Positions 1-9,974 of a DNA stretch of 64,000 nt are shown here, piece by piece. A program made the position numbers and the translations under genes. The DNA lies in NCBI GenBank assembly GCA_027924585.1, contig BSBM01000307.1, positions 18,585,501 to 18,649,500 on the forward strand. Direction: 5' to 3'. The notes under the pieces were generated by a model. That model saw only the letters and a program-made list of their open reading frames with translations, did not search any database and was not told the DNA's origin. This stretch comes from Larix kaempferi. Taxonomy: Eukaryota; Streptophyta; Pinopsida; Pinales; Pinaceae. The number at the start of each line of letters is the position of its first letter. Position 1 is the stretch's first letter.

Positions 1-7
1 GAAAAAC

Positions 8-856
8 ATGGCTTGGCATTGCAAAGCCTTAGGAGCTAAGATTAATCTCCATAAAAGTGCAGTCTACGGGTGGAACTTAAACAACACCGCCGCAGTCAGT
101 GTAGCCCAAATCCTCGGGATCAAAGTCCACAAGCAATGGTACAAATTCAAATATTTGGGCCTCCCAATAACCCAAGGACATTCGAAATCGAGAAACTGGG
201 ATGATATAATCTGCAAAATCAAATCCAAAGTAAGGAGATGGAAGGGAAAATGGCTCAATAAAGCTAGGAAACTAATTTTACTAAAATCAGTCCTTTCAAC
301 TCTTCCAATCTACCAATCTTCTCTATTGCTAGCACCCAAAGGAGTGTCAGAACACATTAGCAAGCTCCTGAGAGAGTTCTTATGGATGGAAGGTAAAAAC
401 AACGAGAACAAAATACATCTAGTCAATTGGAATATAATCAAACAACCAAAACACTCAGGCGAACTCCAGGTTCGAGACCCTATCCAGGAAAATATGGCAA
501 TGGATGGCAAAATTCTTTGGAAAATTCTCCATAACAGAAACCACCGGGTCAACCAACTATTAAATAAGAAATACTTATCAAGCACTAATATCAGATGCCT
601 TGATAGCAAGCCGGCCTCCAAAGGATCTTCAATCTGGTCCTTATGCAGAACCGTCTGGGATTTCTTCTCCCAAGAATTATATTGGGTTCCCAGAAATAGG
701 AAAGATATAAATATTTTTCTAGACAACATTATGGGAAACGAACTACTTCAGAATAATCATGATCCTAAAGACATACATCATTGGCTTACTCAGCAAGGAA
801 TCAGAACATTAAGTGATCTCAGCGTCTGGAATTCTGCTGGCATATGGCACAACTAG
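8..856 (+). pseudogene. LINE reverse transcriptase, thumb/connection part
   Basis: An open frame of 282 codons that starts inside the domain. It shows the KINLHKSAVYGWN stretch that normally follows the FADD box, then KYLGLPI, a WLNKARKLILLKSVL helix, LPIYQ and LREFLW, all typical of plant LINE polymerases. The corresponding part of the LINE at 61.8-63.8 kb reads almost in parallel. The upstream polymerase motifs are outside the window. The frame ends in a stop in front of the zinc-finger block, where the related LINE continues, so it is a broken gene. The first ATG is not a real start. Confidence 0.85.
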
Positions 857-880
857 AAAAAATTATCAACCCGAGCCAAT

Positions 881-1250
881 TTGAAACCCTCCAGAATTTT
901 CCTATTTGAAAGATTGGCAGGATGTACACCTACTAATCTCCAAGAGAAATATGAACATGGCCGGGGTCCAAAAGGAAAATACACTGCTTCCCTGGGCTTC
1001 ACTGCTCTCCAAAACCGTGAAGTCTCAAGAAAAAGCATTTGGGAATTGGTCTGGAATTCATTTGGAATCCCAACGATAAACTTCTTCATGTAGACCCTTG
1101 CTCACCGAAAGGTACTTACTGGAGACAACCTCATCAAAAGAGTAATTATCGAGCCACATTGGTGTCCTCTATGCCATAAGAATTCTGAATCATTAGATCA
1201 CTTATTTCTAGAGTGCCCGTTTACCAAAAAAGTCTAGGATTACATGCTTC
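881..1250 (+). pseudogene. LINE zf-RVT (zinc-binding) region
   Basis: The frame at 881-1093 gives KGKYTASLGF and IPTINFFM, after which a stop interrupts. The same reading then continues with LAHRKVLTGDNL and the finger CPLCHKNSESLDHLFLEC, followed by FTKKV and another stop. This is the zf-RVT pattern (CxxC, then HLFxxC) found between polymerase and RNase H in plant LINEs. At least two in-frame stops show it is dead. Confidence 0.75.
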
Positions 1251-1649
1251 ATGAACTCAACATTCCAATGCCAACGTTACGCATCACCACTTGCCTTCTC
1301 AAAGACTAGAAATCCACTTATCACTCCTCTCTATCAAAAAAGAAACTCTGACTCCAAATTTAGGTAACCATCCCTAAATTTACTTGCTGGAAATATGGAT
1401 CGCCAAAAACAAAACAATTTTTCAGGACTCCCGCCTCACCCGCTACAAGTAGTTGGACAAGCCAAAGGCCTACTTATCGAATGTTTGAACCACTCCAGCA
1501 TCAGAACTGACACAAATCCCACTACAAAAGAATCAAATTGGACCGATACTCTTCACCCAAGTCCCATAAAAGAAATTGGCTCTCGGCATTGGAATCTTCC
1601 ACTTTGGCAAATCAAAATCCCCAACTCTAACTTTCAAGTTTGGAGAAAC

Positions 1650-2128
1650 ACACAGCCCATGGATAGTTTGCACTTTGATGGTATGTCCAAAAGGAATCCT
1701 GGTGTGGCAGGAGCTGGAGTGGTATTTTTATTCATCGGAAGAGCACTAAGACTCATATACAGATGGGGACTGGGAATCCGCTCAAACAATCTAGCAGAGG
1801 CATTAGCTCTTCTTAGCAGAGGCATTACTTTTCTTAAAGGGTGCCAAATTACCAAGAAACAAAGAATCGAAAATCTACAAGGTGTTTGGAGACTCTCTCG
1901 TAATCATCAAAGCTTTCAACTCGCACACAAATAACAATAACTTGGAAATTGATCGGATTATCCGCTGAATTCAGCAAATCACGAGCTCATTTAACCAATT
2001 CAAAGCATTCCATATCACCAAAAATCGAAACTACGAGGCAGACATGGAAGCAAAAGTAGGAACCAATTTAGCACCTGGAAAAATCGAGTTTTCAAGTGGG
2101 GAAATGAACTACCACAAGATTCCCTAAG
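1650..2128 (+). pseudogene. LINE RNase H domain, frameshifted
   Basis: All four acidic positions of an RNase H can be found: the D of FDGMSKRNPG (near 1677), the E of NNLAEALAL, the D of VFGDSLVII (from 1882) and the D of NYEADMEAK (near 2040). They are spread over two frames: the first two lie in one frame, and the last two in the next after a shift between about 1850 and 1882. A TGA at 1966-1968 interrupts the second part. The active-site layout is therefore preserved but the protein cannot be made. Confidence 0.75.
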
Positions 2129-2866
2129 ATCAAATCGCAATTCGCAGGCCCAACAAGACAATTGATATTCAGAATGATAGGCATTCAGTGAGAGATTCGG
2201 CATCTAGCATGAGAAGCGGTAATCAGTAAGAATTGCTATCAAACACATTCATTTAGATGATAAGAATTAAGCAAAGATAATCTCAACACATAATATGACA
2301 GTCACATTTGTGAAAAACCTAGTCACTCCCTCTGATCTTAGCGAATGCTGAAACATCCGACATCGAAACCGGTACTCAGCATTACCCTCCATCCGAATCC
2401 AATGGACCAAGATATTTTGCGAAAAAAGAACACCGTGAATTGGTCACAAATCTCTTCAATGCACAAGTTATAACGGAACGGAATGAGAAGATCGCTGAAT
2501 ACTGAGCGATAGAATTGATATTCAGCATGTTAAACCTTCAAACAATTCCATTGTTTAAAATTACAAAGAAAGTTGCGCACATAGAGAACCGGTTACAGAG
2601 CAATCAATACATAGATTTTTATTATTTTCTACTATAATCCAGTCATATGGAAAAAACCAGATCACATTCACTATTGGTGTCAACATCAATCAGAAAAGAT
2701 TTCAAAACTCAGAGGAAAGTTTACACATATCTCTTGAATAATGTACTCAGTGGGATATGGCCTTCCACTCATTCATTTTTTTTCCTTTTTTTCAATATAT
2801 TTTAACTTTTTCAGTTAAAAAAAAATTAATCTATACACAATTTTAATGTATTAATTTCTATAATTT
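2129..2866. other. No gene; LINE 3' flank
   Basis: No coding signal is recognised. The stretch may include the LINE 3' untranslated region. It holds T-rich runs at 2773-2800 and an A run at 2817-2825, then AT-rich DNA up to the chromovirus target site (AATTT at 2862-2866). Confidence 0.5.
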
Positions 2867-4172
2867 TGATGCAGGAGCATCCGATTAAGGCTAGCAATGT
2901 GGCCATGTTGTCACATGTCGTGGTTTGGAATTGAGAAAGTTCATATGTCGTGATAATGGAATGCCAAGTCTGCCTAAGGGTTTGGAGATAGTTTGCAATT
3001 TTATTAAGTTTAATTATGTAAGATAATAGTATAGATGCTGGTCATTGAGTTAAAATAGGAATAAGTGGCTCCCTGCATGGAGGCTGGGTCGTTACATTTT
3101 TTTTAGGAGCAGTTAGTTAAAATTAGCAAGAAACTCTTCAGTTTAGGCAAGTAGAATCTTGCAAATGACCGTTCCAGGGCATCATTTTTTGTAACTCCCA
3201 GTTAGGGAGGAAAGGGAGATTTTTTTTAGCTGTCATAAAAAGGAGAAAAGAAAGGAGACCTGAACTAGACAGAGGAGAAAATTGGAAATATAGCCTGTCA
3301 TTAATAAAATGTATGAATTTGAAATTGGAGGGAGACACATATGAAATCTTCTATTTGTGTGAATTATTTAAGAATGAATGGATAAATTCTGTGGTTTTCT
3401 TCCTTCATTCGCTGAATTCGTGGTAGCTATGTCATTCGTATGCATGGAGGTGTTTTTATTGTCTGTTATCTAGACTGTCTTATGAGTTACAGTCACACCA
3501 AGTTTTCATTTTCAGTAAAATCGGGTTCAGATCCAAACCATTTCCACCGATGAATGCATGGGACACCCCAGTAGGCACGATTGAGCTGAGATCCACTCAT
3601 ACTATAACTCGGCAATCGAAATTTGAAAGAAAATGATGGTTTCTTGGTGATGGCCACAGGGGAAACTCTCAAACAAACCCATAGTCAAACTAAGGCCTCA
3701 AATGTAGAAGGAGACTCAAGCTATGAGTTGGACGAGTCTATTGTGATCAAGTTTGAAGGATTCAAAGAGTTCATTCCCTCTTGCAGTCGAGATTGATGGG
3801 TATCCATCAAACCTTGGAAGACAATGCGTTGGCCACTACTACAGGGCGTATGGCATCCATGATTTGCATATTGAATTAGTGGATTAATAATCTGAGAACC
3901 CTATTGCCAAGGAGGAGTGCCTGAACCACGATATCTAGCTGAATATCCACACTCCAACAAAAGAGTCGAACCTGTACAGAGAGGCATGACCACTCCTGGT
4001 GTTTTGGGCACATGGGCGTGATCATATGAGAGGCAGTGTAGGGTAAACCTAACACTCGAACTGTGGTAGTGAATTTCAGAGACAAAGTCCAACCTTGATG
4101 AGAGACTGAGAAAAATCCACTTAATTCATGTAGTGACAATTTTCCCTAGGTTCCCACCATTTCTAGGCATCA
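2867..4172 (+). repeat. 5' LTR of the chromovirus
   Basis: 1306 bp, matched along its length by 13475-14779. It begins TGATGC and ends GCATCA, immediately before the primer-binding site. The two LTRs differ by scattered substitutions and small indels (for example four changes in the first 32 bases), so the insertion is not recent. A weak TATA-like ATAAAAAGG lies near 3234. Confidence 0.92.
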
Positions 4173-4176
4173 ATTT

Positions 4177-4188
4177 TGGTATCAGAGC
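4177..4188 (+). promoter_or_regulatory. Primer-binding site (initiator tRNA-Met)
   Basis: TGGTATCAGAGC, complementary to the 3' end of plant initiator tRNA-Met, lies four bases after the 5' LTR. It primes minus-strand DNA synthesis and fixes the element's orientation as plus. Confidence 0.92.
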
Positions 4189-4251
4189 AAGGTCATTGCT
4201 CAGTAAAATAAGGAAAAGACATGGTTGTTCGTGTTGGTAGAGCTTGGGTTC

Positions 4252-4880
4252 ATGGCAGATGAAGACCAGCAGCAAATGCAGAGGTTATGGAGGAGTTGAG
4301 ACAGCTAAGAGCACGTATGGAAGCTATGGAGCTAGGCAGACAGAGAGATCCAGTGGCAGGAGATGTGAGTGAGCCTGAAGAGGAAGAACGTGAAGAGGAG
4401 GAAGCTCCTGTAGCAGAGACACCTAAAATGAGATGTCATCGATCCATTTTAGGAACCACATCTAGACCAAAGCTTGAGTTTCCCACCTATGAGGGAAGCC
4501 TTACTGCGGAACACCTTAGAGGAGAACAGGAGAGTCAGATTGGTAGTGACACGGTTGAAGGGACATGCATCCCTCTGGTGGGATAGTGTGCAAGAAAAGA
4601 AGAGAAGGAAGAATAAGCCACTAATCAAGAGCTGGGATAGGATGGTGGCCAAGATGACGACCAAATTCTTTCCCAAGGATTACCAGCTAACTCTGTATAG
4701 GAAAATGCAGAATTTGAGGCAGAGAGTGCTGACTGTGAGAGAATACACTGAGGAATTTTACAAAGTAAATTTGAGAACTAGTTATGTGGAGGAATCAGCC
4801 GAGAAGGCTACTCGATATGTAAATTGCTTGAAGATGGAGATCCAGGATGAAATCAACATGATATCACCTAGGACCATCCA
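4252..4880 (+). pseudogene. gag of the chromovirus, N-terminal part, broken
   Basis: The probable start is the ATG at 4252, followed by a small frame slip, then MEELRQLRARMEAM, a Glu-rich linker and the retrotransposon Gag core: KLEFPTYEGSLTAE near 4471, then, after a frameshift with apparent loss of some codons near 4510, VTRLKGHASLWWD, FFPKDYQLTLY and VREYTEEFYK. Gag forms the particle that packages element RNA. Similarity stops after SPRTI at about 4880, where the nested insertion begins. The zinc knuckle that should follow is found about 4.9 kb further on. Confidence 0.85.
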
Positions 4881-4899
4881 CCAACCTCTCTGTCGGCAT

Positions 4900-5205
4900 C
4901 ACCAACTATTTATTATTAATACATTTTGGACACATGTTCCAAAATGTTCGGAGATCCTTTTAGAAAATATTTGTAATTTACTTTTTATTGTTAAACTATT
5001 TAATATTAATACATTTTGAATAACATCATATATTTTACATGTTTTATAGTTATTTATTTTAACTATGTCAAATACATTGTTTAGAACTTTTTGAATCATC
5101 CACAGCTACTATATTAAGATATTTTAAAAAATAATAATGTATTATATTCGATACTAAATGAAGTGAATTAAAATATTTAAAATAATAATAATGTATTATA
5201 TTATA
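4900..5205. repeat. AT-rich dispersed repeat, left part
   Basis: This stretch closely matches 31735-31900 (shared run TTGTTAAACTATTTAATATT and onward through AATCATCCACA). The match resumes at 8112 on the far side of the short-LTR element, showing that the element inserted into a copy of this repeat. A local imperfect duplication of AATAATAATGTATTATATT lies at 5132-5205. No coding potential. Confidence 0.8.
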
Positions 5206-5401
5206 TGTAAGGCACAAGTCTTACATGATTATCTTAATAGATAATATATATATATTTTTATAATTGAATGATGAATATTACATAGGAATGCCTGATATTA
5301 AATATTGCCTAACGGGAATAGACATGTCATTTAATAATTAATAAACAATTATCCTAATCTAATAAATAATACATTTGTAATAACCAATTAGATTTATTAC
5401 A
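5206..5401 (-). repeat. 3' LTR of the short-LTR element
   Basis: 196 bp, beginning TGTAAGGC and ending TTACA on the plus strand, matching 7896-8111. The right copy has about 20 extra bases around a duplicated TAGACATGTC. The reading frame on the minus strand ends at 5404, directly against this LTR. The purine-rich AGAGTAGGATGA just inside it (minus strand) could serve as the polypurine tract. Confidence 0.88.
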
Positions 5402-5403
5402 AG

Positions 5404-6788
5404 TCATCCTACTCTGAAAAGATTCGACCATGAATCTTCTACAAGCATGTTGCAACTTGAATTCTTGCCACGAATAATTGTGCCATGGTTTAGCAGTTTT
5501 TGGAATAATTGGTCGCATTTCCATTCAAATCTTATCATGCTTATGATTCTGTAGCTAAACACATAACAACTAAGCGACATATATTTTGGATCTGCTACTC
5601 TGATGGTCTTCCTTTTCCCTTCTAATTTTATGTGGAACTTTGCATGTTTTGATATGGTTTTCTTATATGGAGAGGCAAGTATTAGTAATGTACTAACTTC
5701 TTTGTCTAACAAGTTTGTCATTAGTTGTTCCCTGGGATCCTTCCCATCTTGAGTTGAGACTATTGGTAGAATGTTCATCTTTCCATTTGTCGCGACATCT
5801 TCTGGGTTTCGTTCTTCTACGATATCATGATTAAGGTAATCTTTGACTCTTTTATTTTCATCTTTGCATTCTTCTACAACTTCAATTCTCTCATAATTGT
5901 TGTTAACATTGACTTTATTGACTTCATTGACTTCTACGACATCGTCATTTTCTTTACAATTGATATTGGCATTGTGATTGTCAATATCATCTTGATCTTT
6001 CATATCCTTGTCTTCTACCTCTTCTGTTTTATCATCCTTATCATCGACTTCCTTAACAAGTCTTTGTTCCGGAGTTTTACTAGACAATTTTATAGGTTTT
6101 TCAGCTGGTGTGTTAATGTGCCTTACTTCCCTACCTTGTAAGAAGTCACAACGAACTTCCGGTAGACGTGCATACTTTTTACTAAGTATGACATTTTGAG
6201 GTTTGTAGTTGGGATGTCTTTTCTTATCCCACTTAGTGTCTAGTGGTATGGATATTTTGTGAGGGGGGTATAAGGAGTCGGTCGGATAGGCTTCCTTTCC
6301 TTCCTGGAGGTAGTAGAGATTTTATAATCAACCCTAATTGAATACGTAGGAGTCGCAGTAGTCCCTTGTTCCTCTTGACTTGGTAAATCGAGAGTCACAG
6401 TTACTTCTTCTGTCGTGGGTGTAGATCCCAGCTCTTCTTGACCTGAGAACTCAGGAGTCGAAATAGCTTGTTCCTTTATGATAGGAGTCCCTTCTTCTGA
6501 CATGGGTGTAGATGCAGTTTCCAACTCTTCTTGACCTAGGAGTTCAGAAGTCACGGTAGCTTCTTCTTGACGTTGTGTTATCGTTAACTTCAATTCCTTA
6601 ACTAATTTAATAATGTCTTCATATCCGCTTTTTATTTCTTCATGTTGGTTTCTTTTTATTTCTTTAGCCTCCATTATTTTTATATCATTAACTTCAATTC
6701 TTTCATTTCTTTTAGGTTTGTGGAATGGACTAATAATGACCTTATTAAATGACTGAAACATGGTAGTTCCACTATAAAAATCTCCCAA
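5404..6788 (-). pseudogene. Acidic repeat-containing ORF of the short-LTR element
   Basis: Two frames, 6788-6240 (182 codons) and 6087-5404 (227 codons), form one original gene: the second frame is open upstream of its first ATG (KWDKKRHPNYKPQNV, then ARLPEVRCDFLQGREV) to the point where the first ends, so a single frameshift near 6240 separates them. The first part contains three diverged repeats of about 25 residues around S-x-QEEL-x-T, for example STPEFSGQEELGSTP. The second part has a long Asp/Glu/Lys/Asn-rich stretch, then a basic-hydrophobic tail ending at the LTR. I do not recognise the family; a structural (Gag-like) role in particle packaging is only a guess from its position. Confidence 0.6.
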
Positions 6789-6862
6789 AAGGAATTTTTT
6801 TTTTTTAACTATTGAAAAATAATAATAATTACTATTAAGAATTAATAATATTATTATTGCTC

Positions 6863-7142
6863 ATATATTTTTAATAGTATGGAGGTTTAATAATAACTAT
6901 TAATATAATATTAATAATTTATAATAATAAAATTAATATTATTATTAATTAATTTTGGGATTAGGGTTTTAACCCTAAATGGAAAAATGGAGAATGAAAG
7001 TGATATATTTTTAATAGTATGGAGGTTTAATAATAACTATTAATATAATATTAATAATTTATAATAATAAAATTAATATTATTATTAATTAATTTTGGGA
7101 TTAGGGTTTTAACCCTAAATGGAAAAATGGAGAATGAAAGTG
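6863..7142. repeat. 140-bp tandem duplication
   Basis: Two adjacent, nearly identical 140-bp units (6863-7002 and 7003-7142) inside the short-LTR element. Each contains TTAGGGTTTTAACCCTAA, a near-palindrome that looks like two inverted plant telomere-type heptamers (TTTAGGG/CCCTAAA). Confidence 0.9.
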
Positions 7143-7881
7143 AAGTGTTGTGGGCTAGTTGGCATGTACAGGGTGGGCATGGTAGTGGATGGGGAGGTGG
7201 ACAAGGAGGCAACTGTGGGGAGCTGGACGGGGAGGTGGTGGGAACGGAGAGCTAGACGGGGACAGGAAATGGGGATGCAAGGGTGACTGTGTAGGGCGAG
7301 TGGCAAAGGGAGCCACGTGAATGGAGCAAGCGGGGTGTGCAGGAGGGGGAATGGATGGCGGGAGTGGGGAGGTTGTCGGGAGTCGAGGCACTGTGGTGGG
7401 GTGCAATGTGGAGGGAGTTGGGATGGGGGATTGTAGGGGTAGAGTAGTCGTGGGAACAAGGCATGGAGCAGGTGATACCGATGGTGATGGCATGAGGGGA
7501 ATGCGTAGGTGTGTGGGTGAAGTTGCAGGGATGGGGGAAGGAGGAAGGTAGTGCGCAGTTTGTAAGAGAGTGTGGGGTTGTGGTTTTGGGATTGAAGCGG
7601 GGTCGTGGTTTTGGGAGTGGGGTCATGGTTTGAGCTTGAGAGGAGAATGCATGGGGAGGGTGCGAGAGAGGAATGAGAAGGTGACAAGTGAATGGAGGAG
7701 AGCGATGGCAAAGGGGATGTGAGGGCGTTGTAGCAATGGGTAGGTGGGATAAGGCGGAAGAGTGCAGGAGGATGTGGAGAAGCGTGAAGAGGGAAGCCGA
7801 GTGGAAGTGTGGAGAACAATTGGAAATGAGTGGGAATGGAATGGAACGAGTGTGATCGTGGCGTGTGAGCGAGATCCTGAA
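7143..7881. other. Strongly G-rich (plus) / C-rich (minus) leader
   Basis: About 740 bp with extreme strand asymmetry: the plus strand has many GGG and GGGG runs and few C. It lies between the primer site and the coding region of the minus-strand element, so the transcript leader would be C-rich. Several minus-strand frames stay open together only because TTA, CTA and TCA are rare on the plus strand; I do not treat these as genes. The plus strand has many potential G-quadruplex runs. Confidence 0.7.
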
Positions 7882-7893
7882 GCCCTGATACCA
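7882..7893 (-). promoter_or_regulatory. Primer-binding site of the short-LTR element
   Basis: On the minus strand it reads TGGTATCAGGGC, an initiator-Met tRNA complement with one variant base, two nucleotides from the LTR. Confidence 0.85.
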
Positions 7894-7895
7894 CT

Positions 7896-8111
7896 TGTAA
7901 GGCACAAGCCTTACATGATTATCTTAATAGATAATATATATATATTTTTATAATTGAATGATGAATATTACATAGGAATGGATGATATTTAATATGGCCT
8001 AACGGGAATAGACATGTCTATTGATAAATAGACATGTCATTTAATAATTAATAAACAATTATCCTAATCTAAGAAATAATACATTTGTAATAAACAATTA
8101 GGTTTATGACA
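7896..8111 (-). repeat. 5' LTR of the short-LTR element
   Basis: 216 bp, nearly the same as 5206-5401 apart from a small internal duplication. It begins two bases after the primer-binding site, which marks it as the 5' LTR of a minus-strand element. An AT-only run (about 7930-7955) may hold the core promoter. Confidence 0.88.
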
Positions 8112-8280
8112 TTCTATACTAAATGAAATTCACTTGAGAAAATAAGATATTATCTTTTTATGTGAAAATGAGCTAAAATTTATTGTAATTATTTGTTTTA
8201 TTTTTTAAGCAAACACTTTAAGACAATCAACGCATATCTAATTTTGTTATTTAAAGTAAAGTTTAATCTATACGATTTTC
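8112..8280. repeat. AT-rich dispersed repeat, right part
   Basis: Continuation of 4900-5205 after the short-LTR element. TTCTATACTAAATGAAATTC and the following bases match 31903-32000. Near 8280 the similarity ends in a purine-rich run (GAGAGAGAGG). Confidence 0.75.
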
Positions 8281-8401
8281 TTTCATGGCTCTGTAGCAGA
8301 GAGAGAGGATCGGAGGAATCAATAATAAGTATCGGAGGAGTGCAAGCTGACTGTTGCGAGGGGATCGATTAGGTTGGAAACTAAGGACCATCCACCAACC
8401 T

Positions 8402-8516
8402 CATCCTTGAACACATGTTCTAAATACACATGTCTAAGGATGATGTCTACGGATCCTTTTAGAACATGTGTTCAAGGATGATGCAATCAAATATTTTCTA
8501 AAAGGATCTCCGAACT
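8402..8516. repeat. Foldback region with nested inverted repeats
   Basis: A 22-nt arm at 8402-8423 (starting CATCCTTGAACACATG) is exactly complementary to 8459-8480, giving a hairpin with a loop of about 35 nt. Directly after it, 8489-8516 (CAAATATTTTCTAAAAGG onward) is the exact reverse complement of 4948-4975, 3.5 kb away. The second pair could be terminal inverted repeats of a DNA transposon enclosing 4976-8488, or the result of a rearrangement. No transposase is recognised. Confidence 0.75.
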
Positions 8517-8519
8517 TAT

Positions 8520-9193
8520 TATGATATCAAAATGTATGAAGCCATGAATGAAGGTGCTAAAAAATAATTATATTTTGACAGAGATATGTACCTGATTGTT
8601 TCTGGTGTAACTCCGAACTTTTTAATCCACAAGGTGTGAAAAATTTTCCTATGGTATCCTGACCTGTCATCTTTCCATCTCGACAGGTCTAACCGCAATT
8701 GGATTCTCTAAGACAGAGTTATTCCAAGTGTCGCAACGTGACCTGTTTATGGGATAAAACAGGAGATCAAACTTGTACGGCATGCCACGAGTGACTAGTT
8801 CAACTTCGGCCTCTGAAAACGTTTCCTGAGATAGTATAGTCCGTGTACTACCTGTCAAGTTTTACAAAATTTCATTTGGAGATTCCTAGCCCAAGTTATG
8901 ACCTTTTTTCCTAGGTCACCTGATTATGACTGAGATCTGGAAGAGGCAAAAACCCTAACTTGTACTAATCATAACTCACAAAGTACAACGAATCTAAGGG
9001 TGTCCTTTGGCAACAAGGTACATGGATATGTTGTCTACGACCTGTAAAAATTTTAGATCCCGAACCTTCGCCAAAATGGATTTATGGTGAACGTTCCACG
9101 ATAACTAGTTTTTTCTATATAAAACCCTAACCTTCAAATTGTCGCAAGTGAAGCAAGTGTCGTAAGTGCCATACATTGCCTTCCTTCAGGTTA
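8520..9193. other. Unassigned stretch with LTR-like features
   Basis: No gene seen. Text such as TTTGGAGATTCCTAGCCC and CCAAGTTATGACC, followed by a plus-strand TATA box in CTATATAAAACCC (about 9115-9127), resembles the 3' half of a gypsy LTR. No partner copy or primer site was found, so this is a tentative reading. Confidence 0.35.
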
Positions 9194-9799
9194 GCTCTGA
9201 TAACATGTTAAGATTCAATATGATAAGACAAAAAATATCATCATTACATTCCATTTCACAATAATAGCATATACATGATCAATGAAAGAACAACAAGCAT
9301 AGCATAAACACAAGAGACACAAATTTATCCTGGGAAACCCTCATGGGGAAGAAAACCCAGCAAATCTTCCTCAATATAGATGACCAACAAATAAAAATAT
9401 GTAAACTATAGACATGAGCTCCTTCTCCTCCATAGTAGACCTCTCCCTCACCTATGCGCTATTCACAAGTGAGTGCAATGTGTGTTAAACGAGGAACACA
9501 CCTCCTCTATTTATACACAACTCCGACTTGTATTTTATATTAACTAGGTCATCCCCAACTTAACCACTAGGTTAAACACCCCATTACAACTGACTAGGCC
9601 GAACCCTCTAGGGTGTTCTAATAACCCTTTGACCCACATAACACATACAGGGCCGACCCCCACTAGGGAAGTCTAATAACCCAAGTTACCACATTCCGAT
9701 GGAGGAATAAACATCTCCGGATATACAATAAGGTCTTCACGGAGGAATTAAGAATCTATGGAATAATAAAGTACAAATATAATATTCTTAGAAGTTACA
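9194..9799 (-). mobile_element. Lone LTR with primer site, minus strand
   Basis: The LTR begins TGTTAAGATTC at 9206 on the plus strand and probably ends TTACA at 9799. Immediately left, 9194-9205 read on the minus strand is TGTTATCAGAGC, an initiator-Met primer site with one change. A canonical minus-strand TATAAATA lies at 9508-9515. This is the 5' LTR and first leader bases of an element transcribed right to left; its body and 3' LTR were not found, so it is truncated. Confidence 0.75.
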
Positions 9800-9807
9800 A
9801 TATTTAA

Positions 9808-9974
9808 ATAGGTATAGGTAGAGAGAGAGGCAAAGAAGCTATCTTTAGATGTTACAAATGTAACAAGCTGGGTCATAGATCTTTCGAATGCCCGAAGAAG
9901 GAAAACATAAGGAAAACATAGGACAGAGAGGGGCCTATGTAGATTAGAAGGAGCAATAGTAGGAGAAATTACCA
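9808..9974 (+). pseudogene. gag zinc knuckle and gag-pol linker of the chromovirus
   Basis: Reading GRERGKEAIF followed by CYKCNKLGHRSFEC gives the CCHC zinc knuckle (CxxCxxxGHxxxxC) that binds element RNA. The linker after it carries several TAG codons at positions where Gln codons would be expected, before the protease frame opens. It marks the right edge of the insertion in gag. Confidence 0.85.

Larger units (their letters stand above)
1..2128 (+). mobile_element. LINE, decayed 3' part, cut by the left window edge
   Basis: Three blocks on the plus strand follow the order of the C-terminal half of a plant LINE ORF2: the end of the reverse transcriptase (8-856), a zinc-binding zf-RVT region (about 881-1250) and an RNase H domain (about 1650-2128). 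They lie in different frames and are separated by stops, so this is a dead copy. The same order, and similar wording such as SLPIYQ and the CPLC finger, is seen in the minus-strand LINE at 60.2-64.0 kb, so both probably belong to one lineage. Endonuclease and the catalytic FADD box would lie left of the window. The 3' end is unclear; the A run at 2817-2825 is a candidate tail. Confidence 0.85.
5206..8111 (-). mobile_element. Small non-autonomous LTR retroelement
   Basis: Short LTRs at 5206-5401 and 7896-8111 bracket a 2.5-kb interior. The minus-strand primer site TGGTATCAGGGC lies at 7882-7893, next to the right-hand LTR, so transcription runs right to left. Flanking pentamers TTATA (5201-5205) and TTCTA (8112-8116) look like a target duplication with one change. 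The interior carries a C-rich leader (minus strand), a 140-bp tandem duplication and a frameshifted acidic reading frame. No protease, reverse transcriptase or integrase is recognised, so it would depend on another element's enzymes. Confidence 0.85.
4881..9807. other. Composite insertion splitting gag
   Basis: DNA unrelated to Gag lies between the Gag core and the zinc knuckle. It is layered: AT-rich repeat (4900-5205 and 8112-8280) interrupted by a short-LTR element (5206-8111); foldback DNA (8402-8516); an unassigned stretch with LTR-like features (8520-9193); and a minus-strand LTR with primer site (9194-9799). The direct repeat AGGACCATCCACCAACCTC occurs near the left end (4870-4888) and again at 8384-8402. 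The middle of gag seems to have been lost at the insertion, because Gag resumes close to the zinc knuckle. Confidence 0.7.

Noticed and set aside
4177-4188. Possible tRNA genes at the TGGTATCAGAGC matches (4177, 7882, 9194, 47631)
   Set aside because: Only the acceptor-end complement is present, each beside an LTR; these are primer-binding sites.
7115-7907. Long overlapping Ser/Pro/His-rich open frames on the minus strand
   Set aside because: Three frames are open at once because of base skew; the proteins are low-complexity, with no motif, and the region is an element leader.
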